Of a stretch of DNA of 38,600 nucleotides, positions 14,995-23,593 are shown piece by piece. The position numbers and the translations under genes are program-made. Source of the stretch: Methylobacterium sp. Its GTDB lineage: Bacteria; Pseudomonadota; Alphaproteobacteria; Rhizobiales; Beijerinckiaceae. A model generated the notes under the pieces. It was not told the origin of the DNA. It saw only the letters and a program-made list of their open reading frames with translations, and ran no database searches. Position 1 is the first letter of the stretch. Each line of letters opens with the position of its first letter. The stretch lies in contig NZ_JAIETD010000046.1 of NCBI RefSeq assembly GCF_019745455.1, forward strand, positions 1 through 38,600, in the 5' to 3' direction.

Positions 14995-16086
14995 ATGGCC
15001 ACCATCACGGGTTCGAACGGAAACGACGCCCTCACGGGTACCGCCAGTGACGACATCATCCTGGGTCTTCTAGGGAACGATACCATCAACGATCCGGGCG
15101 GCTTCAACCGCATCGACGGGCAGGATGGCAACGACACCATCACCGGCGGCGCCGATCTCGACTACATCGCTGGTGGTCCAGGCGATGACACGATCTTCGG
15201 TCGGGGTGGCAACGACCAGATCATCGGCGAGGCCGGGAACGATACCATCAACACACAGGACGGGGACGACTACGCTGCCGGCAACCCGGGCGACGACATC
15301 CTCTTCGGCGGCAACGGCAACGATTTCCTCGTTGGCGAGGCCGGCCGTGATCAGGTGAATGGCGAAGCTGGCAATGACTTCGTCGCTGGCGGTGACGACG
15401 ACGACCTGCTCGACGGCGGAGCCGGTGACGACCTGGTCGACGGCGACCTCGGCAACGACACCCTGTTCGGCGCTGCCGGCAACGACGTGCTCTTCGGCGA
15501 TGCCGGCGATGACCGCATGACGGGCGGCGCCGGCAACGACACGCTCGATGGTGCACTCGGTCGTGATACCGCCGTCTTCGACTTCGGTCTCCTGCAATCC
15601 GGAGTCACGTCGCTTGGATCGCTCGTCACCGTCTCGGACTCGACGGGAAGGGATGTCGTCAAGAATACCGAAGTCTTCGAGTTCGCCGGCCGCTCCATCG
15701 TGCAGGGCGATGGTAACCCGACCGTCGACGATCTGTTCTACTTCGTCAACAATCCCGACGTCTTCAATGAAGGCACTTTCGATGCGGAGGCGCATTACAG
15801 TCAGTTCGGCTGGCGCGAGGGTCGCAATCCCAACGCGTTCTTCGACACCAAGGGCTATCTCGCGACCTACACGGATGTCGCGAGGGCCGGCATCAACCCC
15901 CTGGAGCACTACCTCAACTTCGGCTGGAAGGAGGGTCGCGACCCGTCCGCCGGCTTCGACACCAGGGGCTACCTCGCCGCCAATCCGGATGTCGCCGCTG
16001 CGGGTTTCAATCCGCTGCAGCACTTCCTTGAATTTGGTGCGGCGGAAGGCCGTCAGCCGGTCGGCGACGGTGCCTTCTTCATCTGA
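14995..16086 (+). CDS. Secreted RTX calcium-binding protein with C-terminal NPDV repeats
   Basis: The 363-residue acidic protein has about 18 consecutive nonapeptides of the type GGxGxDxLx (residues about 4-185). These form Ca2+-binding beta-rolls and are usually exported unfolded by type I secretion through a C-terminal signal. The C-terminal third (about 240-360) has three repeats of about 45 residues, such as YLATYTDVARAGINPLEHY followed by FGWKEGRDPS. Repeats like this are common in Methylobacterium surface proteins as far as I recall. There is no N-terminal signal peptide, as expected. ATG 14995 has GGAG eight bases upstream and begins directly at the repeat domain. No dedicated ABC exporter lies nearby. 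There is no enzymatic domain, so it may be an adhesin or matrix protein. Confidence 0.85.
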   Translation: MATITGSNGNDALTGTASDDIILGLLGNDTINDPGGFNRIDGQDGNDTITGGADLDYIAGGPGDDTIFGRGGNDQIIGEAGNDTINTQDGDDYAAGNPGDDILFGGNGNDFLVGEAGRDQVNGEAGNDFVAGGDDDDLLDGGAGDDLVDGDLGNDTLFGAAGNDVLFGDAGDDRMTGGAGNDTLDGALGRDTAVFDFGLLQSGVTSLGSLVTVSDSTGRDVVKNTEVFEFAGRSIVQGDGNPTVDDLFYFVNNPDVFNEGTFDAEAHYSQFGWREGRNPNAFFDTKGYLATYTDVARAGINPLEHYLNFGWKEGRDPSAGFDTRGYLAANPDVAAAGFNPLQHFLEFGAAEGRQPVGDGAFFI

Positions 16087-16187
16087 CGACCGGCGGTCGG
16101 GCTGAAACTGGGCGTTCCCGCTCGACGCCTCCACCGATACGCCTCATCGCCGGCTGTTTCGGGTTTTGGGGTCCGTGCAAAAACGTA

Positions 16188-16219
16188 AAAGGGGCCGGGC
16201 GAAACGCCCGACCCCTTTC
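16188..16219 (-). terminator. Intrinsic terminator for the IalB gene (possibly bidirectional)
   Basis: AAAGGGGCCGGGCG and CGCCCGACCCCTTT form an approximately 14-bp stem with one mismatch around an AAA loop. Read on the minus strand the stem is followed by TTTTACGTTTTTG, a good U-tract, and it lies 26 bases beyond the IalB-family stop. On the plus strand it is followed by CTCAT only, so termination of the RTX transcript is less certain. Confidence 0.8.
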
Positions 16220-16244
16220 TCATGTTCGCCGATAGCGCTCCGGA

Positions 16245-17039
16245 TCAGGGCTTCGGTGCGGTCGCGGGGGCCGGAGCTGCGCCGCCGGCTGCATTCTGCT
16301 GCTCGAGCTTCTTGCGCATGTCGTCGCTGCGCTTCTCGAGTTCGGCCTGGAGCTTCTTCTGCTGCTCCTCGAGCACCTTCGGGTCGATCGCCGCGCCGTC
16401 GAAGGCCTTGCCGAAGCCGGCGAGCGGCACCGCGAAGGTGACCTCGCGCTGGGTCTGGTTCTGGACGCTGACGTTGAGCAGCGTGCCCTTCTTCATGGCG
16501 TTGACGAGGTCGTTGCTCACGCCGCCGGCCTCCGCGAAGCAGCCATTGGGGAAGCACACCGCGAACTTGCCCGGGGTGGCCTGCTGGCCGTCGATGGTGA
16601 AGCGGATGCCGGGCTGCAGCAGCAGGCCGAGCGGCATCAGGAAGCGCACGACGCGCACTTCCTGCTTCTGGGCCGTGTTCTTCATGTCGTAGACCGCCAC
16701 CGCGAGGACCGGCTGGCCCTGGTCTGAGACGAAGTCGCGGGTGGTGTAGCAGACGTCGGTGCCGCTGCCCTGGTCCTTGCCGCAAACCTTGGTCCATTCG
16801 GTCTGCGACGGCTCGGACTTGACCGAGATGGTCTGCGGGCCGGTCTGGGCAGCGGGGGTCTGGGCCGCCGGAGTGTTCGGGGCCGGCGCCGTCGGCGCAG
16901 GAGCCGTGGGAGCGGCCGGCTTCGGCTTCGGAGTCGGCGCCTGTGCGAGGGCCGGGCCGGCGAGGGAGCCGGCCATGCTGGCGATGGCGAGTGCGGTAGC
17001 GAGGCGCAGCGGGCGCGCGGGACGGTTGGCGAAGAACAT
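16245..17039 (-). CDS. Invasion-associated locus B (IalB) family exported protein
   Basis: This 264-residue protein begins with a signal peptide (MFFANRPARPLRLATALAI, cleavage near ALAQA). A Pro/Ala-rich linker follows, then an IalB domain at about residues 75-215. Two cysteine pairs (CGKDQGSGTDVC and CFPNGC) are likely disulfides. A charged helix (EEQQKKLQAELEKRSDDMRKKLEQQ) and an Ala/Pro tail close the protein. IalB proteins are periplasmic or outer-membrane associated and widespread in Hyphomicrobiales, including non-pathogens, so a role in envelope integrity is more likely than invasion. ATG 17039 has AGGGG about nine bases upstream. A strong terminator follows the stop. Confidence 0.88.
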   Translation of the reverse strand: MFFANRPARPLRLATALAIASMAGSLAGPALAQAPTPKPKPAAPTAPAPTAPAPNTPAAQTPAAQTGPQTISVKSEPSQTEWTKVCGKDQGSGTDVCYTTRDFVSDQGQPVLAVAVYDMKNTAQKQEVRVVRFLMPLGLLLQPGIRFTIDGQQATPGKFAVCFPNGCFAEAGGVSNDLVNAMKKGTLLNVSVQNQTQREVTFAVPLAGFGKAFDGAAIDPKVLEEQQKKLQAELEKRSDDMRKKLEQQNAAGGAAPAPATAPKP

Positions 17040-17386
17040 CAGCTCTGACCCCTTGGATAACGAAGCGGCGCGCAGGACGAGACGCGTTTCGGTGGTGGCG
17101 CGCGTGACGGCTGCCATGGGCGACCGGCGCGAGCCCGATCGACCCTGCGCCGGACGAGGGCGCATCGATGGCCATCGGCGGCTCATGGGAGACCGCCGTG
17201 GGAAACCGCCATGAGAAACCGCGTTGACGAACGGGCGGCCTGCTTTCCCCCCGAATGCGGCGAAGACATGACACCGGCGCCGTTCCTGGCTCAGCGGCGC
17301 GGCGCCCGCAAGGGGCTATGCCGCTGTTAAGCCGGACTTAACCCTAAAGCTTCATCACCGGAGGGAGTTCTTCCAGCGAGGCACAG
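17040..17386. other. Non-coding region between ialB-type and ANL-type genes
   Basis: This divergent 347-bp spacer must hold both promoters. It contains three near-identical 13-bp units: ATGGGAGACCGCC (17185), GTGGGAAACCGCC (17198) and ATGAGAAACCGCG (17211). I see no gene. I cannot name a regulator for the 13-bp units. Confidence 0.45.
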
Positions 17387-18766
17387 GTGTCGGCACAGCC
17401 CGTGACCACGACGACTGCCCGCGACCCCCTTCCGGCTCCGACCAATGCCCGGCGGGTTCCGTCCCCTGGAGACGCGCAGGTTGCCATCAGGCCCCGCTCT
17501 CCGGCTCCCGAGGCTGCCGAAGCGCGCGCGCCGGACGCGTCCGTCACCCTATCGTCCGGTGGCCGGCTCGGCCTGTCCGCCCTCCTGGCCGAGACCGCCT
17601 ACGCCCACCCGCATCGCATCGCCCTGATCGATCCCGCCGGCAAGCAGGCGTGGAGCGGGCGCCGGCCGATCACCTGGACCTACGCCTCCGCCACCGAGAT
17701 CGTGGCGCGCCTCGCCAACGGCCTTCGCGGCTGGCGCCTGCCCCGCGGTGCCCGCCTCGGGCTCTCCCTCGCGGGCGGCGCAGAGAGCGCCATCGCCTAT
17801 CTCGCCATCGAGGCGGCGGGCTACACCCCCTGCCTCCTGTCTCCGTCGTGGAGCGAGGACGAGATCCTTGCGGCCGTCCAATCCGCGGGAATCGCCGGCG
17901 TGCTGTGCCAGGCCAAAGCCGGCACGGCCACGCCGGCGCAGACCCTGTGCCGGGTCGCCGCCCGCTACTTCGGCCTGCGCTATCTCGCGGCCTTCGGCCC
18001 CGACGTGCCCGACGGCGTCATCAGCCTCGACGGGATGGCTCTCGACGGCACCGGCGGCGCCTTCGCCGCCGAGATCTCCGGCGGTCTCGTCAGCTTCGCG
18101 GGAGGTGATCCCTCCTGCCCGGTCCACCGCTCGGGCGACGCCATCCTGGCCGCGATCGCCTTCCACCGCACCTGCCTGGGCATCGCCCAGGGCGACAGGA
18201 TCCTGACTCTCCTCCCCTTCGGCGATCTTCGCGCCCTGGTGACGGGGCTCGGGACGGCGCTGACCTGCGGCGCCAGCCTGGAGACAATGCCGCTCTTCTT
18301 CGCGGGTCCATTCGCCGAAGCCCTGGCCCGGCCGGTTCCGACACATCTCGTGGCGCCGGCGGGTCTAGAGGCGAACCTGGCGGCGAGCCGTCTGCCCGAC
18401 GGGCTGCGCTCGCTGACCCTCGCCCACCGCGCGCCCTGCACCTTCCCGATCCGGCGTCTGCGACCCGGAGCCGCCAACCGCATACTCGACGTCGTCGCCT
18501 TCGACGAGGTCGCGCTGCTGTCGGGCGAGCGGGGCGTGGACGATGTCGCCCGAACGCTCGCCGACCCTGACCGGGCCGCACTGCCCGAATCGCTGATCGC
18601 CATCCGCTCCGACGAGGATGGACGCCTCGCCTTCAGCGGCCATGCGTGTCGCGTGACCTCCTTGCGGCGCGGCGAAGCCCCTGCGGATGCGGGCGGTTCC
18701 TGGCGGGAAACACCGTTCCGCGCCACTGTCCAGGCCGGCCGCGCCAAGGCGATCAACGCCGGTTGA
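17387..18766 (+). CDS. Degenerate ANL-superfamily (acyl-CoA-synthetase-like) protein
   Basis: This is a 459-residue protein. After a Pro/Ala-rich N-terminal tail (1-60), it follows the start of AMP-binding enzymes: ALLAETAYAHPHRIALID, WTYASATEIVARLANGLR and GARLGLSLAGGAESAIAYLAIEAAGYTP. Where the adenylation P-loop (TSGTTGxPKG type) should be, it has SFAGGDPSCPVHRSGDAI. The A5 YGxTE motif, the A7/A8 Asp/Arg motifs and the C-terminal lysine domain are missing. The frame is intact and codon use normal, so a maintained pseudoenzyme or scaffold is more likely than recent decay. The start is a GTG with GAGG six bases upstream. No ATG is available nearby. Confidence 0.65.
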   Translation: MSAQPVTTTTARDPLPAPTNARRVPSPGDAQVAIRPRSPAPEAAEARAPDASVTLSSGGRLGLSALLAETAYAHPHRIALIDPAGKQAWSGRRPITWTYASATEIVARLANGLRGWRLPRGARLGLSLAGGAESAIAYLAIEAAGYTPCLLSPSWSEDEILAAVQSAGIAGVLCQAKAGTATPAQTLCRVAARYFGLRYLAAFGPDVPDGVISLDGMALDGTGGAFAAEISGGLVSFAGGDPSCPVHRSGDAILAAIAFHRTCLGIAQGDRILTLLPFGDLRALVTGLGTALTCGASLETMPLFFAGPFAEALARPVPTHLVAPAGLEANLAASRLPDGLRSLTLAHRAPCTFPIRRLRPGAANRILDVVAFDEVALLSGERGVDDVARTLADPDRAALPESLIAIRSDEDGRLAFSGHACRVTSLRRGEAPADAGGSWRETPFRATVQAGRAKAINAG

Positions 18767-19075
18767 GAATGGTCACCCACACATTCGCATGATCGATCGG
18801 GTGCCGGCTCAGGAGCGGCAGCCCCGTCGTGCGTGGCTGCATGAACCTTCGGGCGGATGACGTCATGGGAGCCCGATATTGTTATTGGCGAGGTACTTGC
18901 CGCCATTACCTGATGCAGTTTGTCAAGAAGGGTTGCATGTCCGAGGAACCATTCATCCTCGGGTCATCCTTCCTGTCGCATCACATTTTTCGGAACGTGG
19001 CCGGCGAACCGAACCGTGACCATGTGTGTTGTCACACGTGTCCCTTCCCAAGGGACGGTCTTTGGATTACCCCTG
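18767..19075. other. Non-coding region upstream of the receiver-like gene
   Basis: There is no supported gene in these 309 bp. One frame stays open from 18920 into the following gene, but its sequence (many Cys, Arg and Ser, no pattern) looks like read-through of non-coding DNA. GTGTTGTCACACGTG near 19025-19039 contains imperfect TGTGT/ACACG dyads. I cannot assign an operator. Confidence 0.35.
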
Positions 19076-19426
19076 ATGCTCATGGGTGCGTTGCAGCAAG
19101 TGCTGGTCGTCGACGATGGTCACCGTGCCGTCGATCATTCCCTCGCCGGCGAACTCGCCGAGCTGGGTTACGCCAGCGTGACCGCGTCCCTGGAAGCGGC
19201 CGAGGACGTGCTTGGCGTCATCGCCCGTCCCGCCGCCGTCCTGCTTCAGGCGTCCTCTCGCCGCGATCCGGCCTATGCCGCCCTCGCGGGCCGCCTGCGG
19301 GCTCAGATGCGCGACGCCGGCATTCCCGTGATCATCGTGGACGAGACCTTCGCGGCCCAGGCGGGCGGCGCCGTGGATCTGCAGAGCCGCATCGGTCCCT
19401 ACGTCCTCAACGAACCCGATCTCTAG
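19076..19426 (+). CDS. Degenerate response-regulator receiver-domain protein
   Basis: This is a 116-residue stand-alone domain with the receiver fold order. Strand 1 is QVLVVDD with the acidic pair at about residues 13-14. A helix LAGELAELGY, strand VTASLEAAEDVLGVI, strand AVLLQASS, strand IPVIIVDE and the end IGPYVLNEPDL follow. The phosphoacceptor Asp of AVLLD is replaced by Gln (about residue 58). The conserved Ser/Thr and the Lys of the KP motif are replaced too (VLNEP instead of VLxKP). It is therefore unlikely to be phosphorylated by the usual route. The start could be 19076 or 19082. It lies downstream of the degenerate ANL gene in the same orientation, 309 bp away. Confidence 0.6.
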   Translation: MLMGALQQVLVVDDGHRAVDHSLAGELAELGYASVTASLEAAEDVLGVIARPAAVLLQASSRRDPAYAALAGRLRAQMRDAGIPVIIVDETFAAQAGGAVDLQSRIGPYVLNEPDL

Positions 19427-19655
19427 GGGCTCCCACCGCGATTTTCGCACGGGCCTGAAGAACGTTACGGCTCGGTCTCCTGCAGCGGCTCGGGCGAGTG
19501 CCTCAACGCTTTCAGGAGCGTGCCCGAGGACGACAAATCCTCGGTCCGCAACAGGATCAACGTTCGCGAGATCAGCACTTTCACCCGACGGCCCTGACCT
19601 CGTCCACCGGTCCTGCCGGCTCGGGCCAGGCGGGACCGAAACCGAGCCGCCGGGC

Positions 19656-22600
19656 TTACCCGGCCTTCCTGGCCGCTCCCGGTTTCGTCTGCTTCGCGAT
19701 GGTGGCGAGCTCGCGCAGGATCTTCGTCGTCATGGTGAGTCGCGCCGGGATCGTGCCGAGCTCGCGGACGAACACGATGCTCATGTCCGGCCGCACCTTG
19801 GCGAAGGAGGCTTGCCCCGCGACGTAGGACACGAGCCCTTGAGGGTTGGCGAAGGCCTTGTCGCGGAAATGCACGACGATGCCCTTCGGCCCGGCCTCGA
19901 CCTTCTCGATATTGGTGTCTCGGCACAGGATCTTGATCGTCACGATCTTGAGGAGCTGCTCCACCTCCGGCGGCAGCGGCCCGAACCGGTCGATGAGCTC
20001 GGCTCCGAAACTCTCCATCTCGCCGTCGTTCTCGATCTGCGACAGCCGGCGATAGAGGCCGAGGCGGACGGTGAGGTCCTCGACGTAATCTTCCGGGATG
20101 GTGACCGGCGCACCGAGCGCGATGGTGGGCGACCACGCCTCCTCCACCGGCTCCTCGATCCCGGCTTTCAGCGCCGTGACCGCATCCTCCAGCATCTGCT
20201 GGTAGAGTTCGTAGCCGACCTCCTTGATATGGCCCGACTGCGCGTCGCCGAGGAGGTTGCCGGCCCCGCGGATGTCGAGGTCGTGGCTTGCCAGCTGGAA
20301 GCCGGCGCCCAGGGTGTCGAGGGTCTGGAGGACGTTGAGCCGCTTCTCTGCCTGCACGGTGAGTGTCTTGTTCGCCGGCGTCGTGAACAGCGCGTAGGCC
20401 CGGGCCTTGGCGCGCCCGACGCGGCCGCGCAACTGATAGAGTTGGGCGAGGCCGAACATGTCGGCCCGGTGGACGATGAGCGTGTTGGCGGTCGGGATAT
20501 CGAGGCCGGATTCGACGATGGTGGTCGAGAGCAGCACGTCGAACTGGCCCTCGTAGAAGGCCGTCATCACGTCCTCGAGCTGCCCCGCCGCCATCTGGCC
20601 GTGGGCCACCGCGACCTTGGTCTCGGGCATCTCCTGGTCGAGGAATTTCTTGACCTCCGCCAAGTCCTCGATCCGGGGGACGACGTAGAAGGATTGCCCG
20701 CCACGGAAGCGCTCGCGCAGCAGGGCCTCGCGGATCAGGAGCGGATCGAACGGCATCACGAAGGTGCGCACCGCGAGGCGATCGACGGGCGGCGTCGCGA
20801 TGATCGAGAGCTCGCGCACGCCCGTCATGGCGAGCTGGAGGGTACGGGGGATCGGGGTCGCCGACAGGGTCAGGACGTGGACGTTGGCCTGAAGCGCCTT
20901 GAGGCGCTCCTTGTGGCTGACGCCGAAATGCTGCTCCTCGTCGACGATGAGAAGGCCGAGATCCTTGAAGGTGATGGCCTTGGCGAGCAGTGCATGGGTG
21001 CCGACGACGATGTCGACGGTGCCGTCCGCCAGACCTTCACGGACGCGTTTCATGTCCGCCGCCGAGACGAAGCGCGAGGCCTGCGCCACCTGCACGGGCA
21101 GGCCTTTGAAGCGCTCGGCGAAGTTGCGATAATGCTGGCGGGCCAGAAGCGTGGTGGGCACCACGACCGCGACCTGATGTCCCGAGATCGCCGCCGCGAA
21201 GGCGGCGCGCAGGGCCACCTCGGTCTTGCCGAAGCCGACATCGCCGCAGACGAGGCGGTCCATCGGCCGGCCCTCGTTGAGGTCGGAGAGCACCGCGTCG
21301 ATGGCGCGGGCCTGGTCCTCGGTCTCCTCGAACGGGAAGCGCGCGGCGAACTCGCCGTAGAGGCCTTCCGGAGCGGTGAGGCGCGGCGCCTGCTTCACGA
21401 AGCGCTCGGCCGCGACCTTGATAAGCGCACCCGCCATTTCGAGGATGCGCTTCTTCATCCTGGCCTTGCGGGCCTGCCAGGCACCGCCGCCGAGCCGGTC
21501 GAGGGCGACCTCCGCATCCTCGGAGCCGTAGCGGGTCAGGAGCTCGATATTCTCCACCGGCAGCAGCAGGAGGCCGCCGGCATATTGCAGCTCCAGGCAA
21601 TCGTGGGGGGCGCCCGCGGCCGTGATGGTCTTCAGCCCGACGAAGCGGCCGATGCCGTGGTCGGCATGGACCACGAGGTCGCCGGGCTGGAGCGCCTGGA
21701 CCTCGAGGATGATGTCCTGCGGGCGCTTTGCCTTGCGCTTCTGGCGCACCAGCCGATCGCCGAGGATGTCGCCCTCCGAGATCACCGCGAGGTTCTCGAT
21801 GGTGAAGCCGGCCTCGAGCCCCCACACCGCGACCGCGACGTCGCTGCCGCGCTTGAGCGCGTTGACGGCACTGAGCGTGTTGATGGCCAGCGGCTTCTTC
21901 AGGCCGTGGTCGGCGAGCACGCCGCAGAGCCGGTCGCGCGAGCCATCGGACCAGGATGCCAGGATCACATGATGACCTGATCCCTGGAGGTCCCTCACAT
22001 GGGCCACCGCCGCGTCGAAGACGCTGGCGGATTCGTCCGCCCGTTCGGGTGCGAAGCTGCGGCCGGGCTTTGCCCCGCAATCGATGACGAGGGCGCCGCC
22101 GCCTTCCGGGACAGCGAAGGGCGCGAGCCGCGCCACGCTCGCGGCCGCGATGCGCGTTCCCCATTCGGCCGGGCTCAGGTAGAGGGCGTCGGCCTTGAGC
22201 GGCTTGTAGGGCGCGACGCCGGATTGGGGCGTCTTCATCGCCTCGGCGCGGGCCTCGTAATAGTCCTTGATCAGCGACAGGCGCTCGGCCGCCGCCTCCT
22301 CCACCTGCGGGTCGAACACCATCGGCACGCCGGAAAGGTAGTCGAACAGGGTGTCGAGCCGGTCGTAGAATAGCGGCATCCAGTGCTCGATGCCGGCATA
22401 GCGCCGGCCCTCGCTCACCGTCTCGTAGAGGCGGTCGTCCCGGGTGGCGGCGCCGAAATTGGCGACATAGCCCTGGCGGAAGCGCCGGATCGTCTCGGTG
22501 GTGAGCTGGACCTCGCTCATCGGCACGAGGTCGAGGGAGCGCATCTGCCCGATGGTGCGCTGGGTCTCGGGATCGAAGGTACGGATCGATTCGAGGGTGT

Positions 22601-23267
22601 CGCCGAAGAAGTCGAGTCGGACCGGGTCGGGCAGGCCCGGCGGCGACAGGTCGAGGATGCCGCCGCGCAGGGCGTATTCGCCGGTCTCGCGCACCGTGCC
22701 GGTACGCAGGAAGCCGTTGGCCTCGACCCAGGCGATGACCTGTTCCATCGGCAGCACGTTGCCGATCGCCGCCGAGAAGGTCTCGACCGCGATCTTCTCC
22801 CGGGGCGGCACGCGCTGCACCAGGGCGTTGACCGTGGTGCAGAGGAGGCGCGGGCGCTCCTCCGAGGAGCGCGAGCGGGTCAGCCGGGAGAGCGCCGTCA
22901 TCCGCTCGGCGGCGATGGCGGAATTGGGCGAGACCCGGTCGTAGGGCTGGCAATCCCAGGCCGGCACGCTCATCGTCTCGATCTCGGGCGCGATGAATTT
23001 CAGCGCGCCCTGGAAGGCGGCCGAACGCCCGGAATCGCGGGCGACATGCACCAGCACCGCCGGTCCCTCGGCCTGGGCGCCGAGGGCGCGGACGAGGTCG
23101 GCGACGACGACAGCGTCGAACCCGTCGGGCACGTTGGCGAGGGTCGGGCTCGTCCCTCCCTTCAGCGCCTCGATCGCGCGGGCGAGGGCACTGGATTTCG
23201 GCAGGGCGAAGCGCGCCGCCTGGGGCTTGGGAGCCGGGGCCGGCGGTTTGGGCTGAGGTTTTGCCAT
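19656..23267 (-). CDS. mfd: Transcription-repair coupling factor Mfd
   Basis: The 1203-residue SF2 DNA translocase releases RNA polymerase stalled at lesions and recruits UvrA. The N-terminal UvrB-homology region (about 45-380) is followed by the RNAP-interaction domain with VVHADHGIGRFVGL (about 520). The translocase core has Walker A GDVGFGKTEVALRAAF (about 677), DEEQHFGVSHKERLK (about 774) and SATPIPRTLQLAMTG. Motif VI lies in YQLRGRVGRAKARAYA, and the C-terminal TRCF domain follows. The ATG at 23267 (MAKPQPKPP) is preferred to an in-frame TTG at 23318. A Pro/Ala-rich N-terminal extension precedes the domain. mfd next to sdhE and recG is common in alphaproteobacteria. Confidence 0.97.
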   Translation of the reverse strand: MAKPQPKPPAPAPKPQAARFALPKSSALARAIEALKGGTSPTLANVPDGFDAVVVADLVRALGAQAEGPAVLVHVARDSGRSAAFQGALKFIAPEIETMSVPAWDCQPYDRVSPNSAIAAERMTALSRLTRSRSSEERPRLLCTTVNALVQRVPPREKIAVETFSAAIGNVLPMEQVIAWVEANGFLRTGTVRETGEYALRGGILDLSPPGLPDPVRLDFFGDTLESIRTFDPETQRTIGQMRSLDLVPMSEVQLTTETIRRFRQGYVANFGAATRDDRLYETVSEGRRYAGIEHWMPLFYDRLDTLFDYLSGVPMVFDPQVEEAAAERLSLIKDYYEARAEAMKTPQSGVAPYKPLKADALYLSPAEWGTRIAAASVARLAPFAVPEGGGALVIDCGAKPGRSFAPERADESASVFDAAVAHVRDLQGSGHHVILASWSDGSRDRLCGVLADHGLKKPLAINTLSAVNALKRGSDVAVAVWGLEAGFTIENLAVISEGDILGDRLVRQKRKAKRPQDIILEVQALQPGDLVVHADHGIGRFVGLKTITAAGAPHDCLELQYAGGLLLLPVENIELLTRYGSEDAEVALDRLGGGAWQARKARMKKRILEMAGALIKVAAERFVKQAPRLTAPEGLYGEFAARFPFEETEDQARAIDAVLSDLNEGRPMDRLVCGDVGFGKTEVALRAAFAAAISGHQVAVVVPTTLLARQHYRNFAERFKGLPVQVAQASRFVSAADMKRVREGLADGTVDIVVGTHALLAKAITFKDLGLLIVDEEQHFGVSHKERLKALQANVHVLTLSATPIPRTLQLAMTGVRELSIIATPPVDRLAVRTFVMPFDPLLIREALLRERFRGGQSFYVVPRIEDLAEVKKFLDQEMPETKVAVAHGQMAAGQLEDVMTAFYEGQFDVLLSTTIVESGLDIPTANTLIVHRADMFGLAQLYQLRGRVGRAKARAYALFTTPANKTLTVQAEKRLNVLQTLDTLGAGFQLASHDLDIRGAGNLLGDAQSGHIKEVGYELYQQMLEDAVTALKAGIEEPVEEAWSPTIALGAPVTIPEDYVEDLTVRLGLYRRLSQIENDGEMESFGAELIDRFGPLPPEVEQLLKIVTIKILCRDTNIEKVEAGPKGIVVHFRDKAFANPQGLVSYVAGQASFAKVRPDMSIVFVRELGTIPARLTMTTKILRELATIAKQTKPGAARKAG

Positions 23268-23321
23268 CGGGTCGGGATTGTCGCTCGTCGCTTGTTGAAA
23301 GTCGTCCTGTCGCTCCAACCA

Positions 23322-23441
23322 ACGACCTCATCCTGAGGTGCCAAAGCGAAGCGAAGGCCTCGAAGGAGGGTTCCAGAACTCGCCGAGAGAACTGGACGAC
23401 TCCTTCGAGGCCGCTTGCGCGGCACCTCAGGATGAGGTCGT
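23322..23441. repeat. Large REP-like palindrome upstream of mfd
   Basis: The left arm ACGACCTCATCCTGAGGTGCC and then GGCCTCGAAGGAGG (from 23322) is mirrored by TCCTTCGAGGCC and then GGCACCTCAGGATGAGGTCGT (ending 23441). A central spacer of about 30 bp separates the arms. Each arm also contains the smaller dyad CCTCATCCTGAGG. CACGACCTCATCCTGAGGTGC-type elements are frequent dispersed repeats in Hyphomicrobiales genomes, as far as I recall. No ORF is conserved across it. Confidence 0.75.
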
Positions 23442-23499
23442 GAACGGGATCAATCCCGTCTCGGGGTCAATCGCGAATAAGGACTCTCCGGCCGCACCG

Positions 23500-23578
23500 T
23501 CAGCCGTGGATCGGCGCGTCGTGCTTATGGAATGCCTGGAGCCGCCGGTACAGCGGCGTATCGTCGTTCTGGGGCGTC
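23500..23578 (-). pseudogene. Isolated second copy of the sdhE 3' end
   Basis: This fragment encodes TPQNDDTPLYRRLQAFHKHDAPIHG and a stop. It matches the C-terminus of the intact sdhE at 24014-24307 (TPENYDTPLYRRLQAFHKHDAPIH). Over 73 bases (23506-23578 against 24017-24089) I count 66 identities. At least four of the seven differences are at synonymous third positions, and the amino-acid changes are few. No upstream part of sdhE precedes it. Instead the stop of a 31-codon membrane ORF lies about 15 bases away. Confidence 0.8.
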
Positions 23579-23593
23579 AGGGGGAGAGCCGGG

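Noticed and set aside
15070..16134. Long antisense ORF opposite the RTX gene
   Set aside because: It is a shadow created by the repetitive GC-rich RTX codons.
18992..19018. EcfG-type promoter (GGAAC ... CGTG) upstream of the receiver-like gene
   Set aside because: The spacer is longer than the usual 16-17 bases and the -10 element is CGTG instead of CGTT, so the match is too weak.
18920..19075. N-terminal extension of the receiver-like protein
   Set aside because: The extension has no domain pattern and unusual Cys/Arg content. The receiver strand starts right after Met at 19076/19082.
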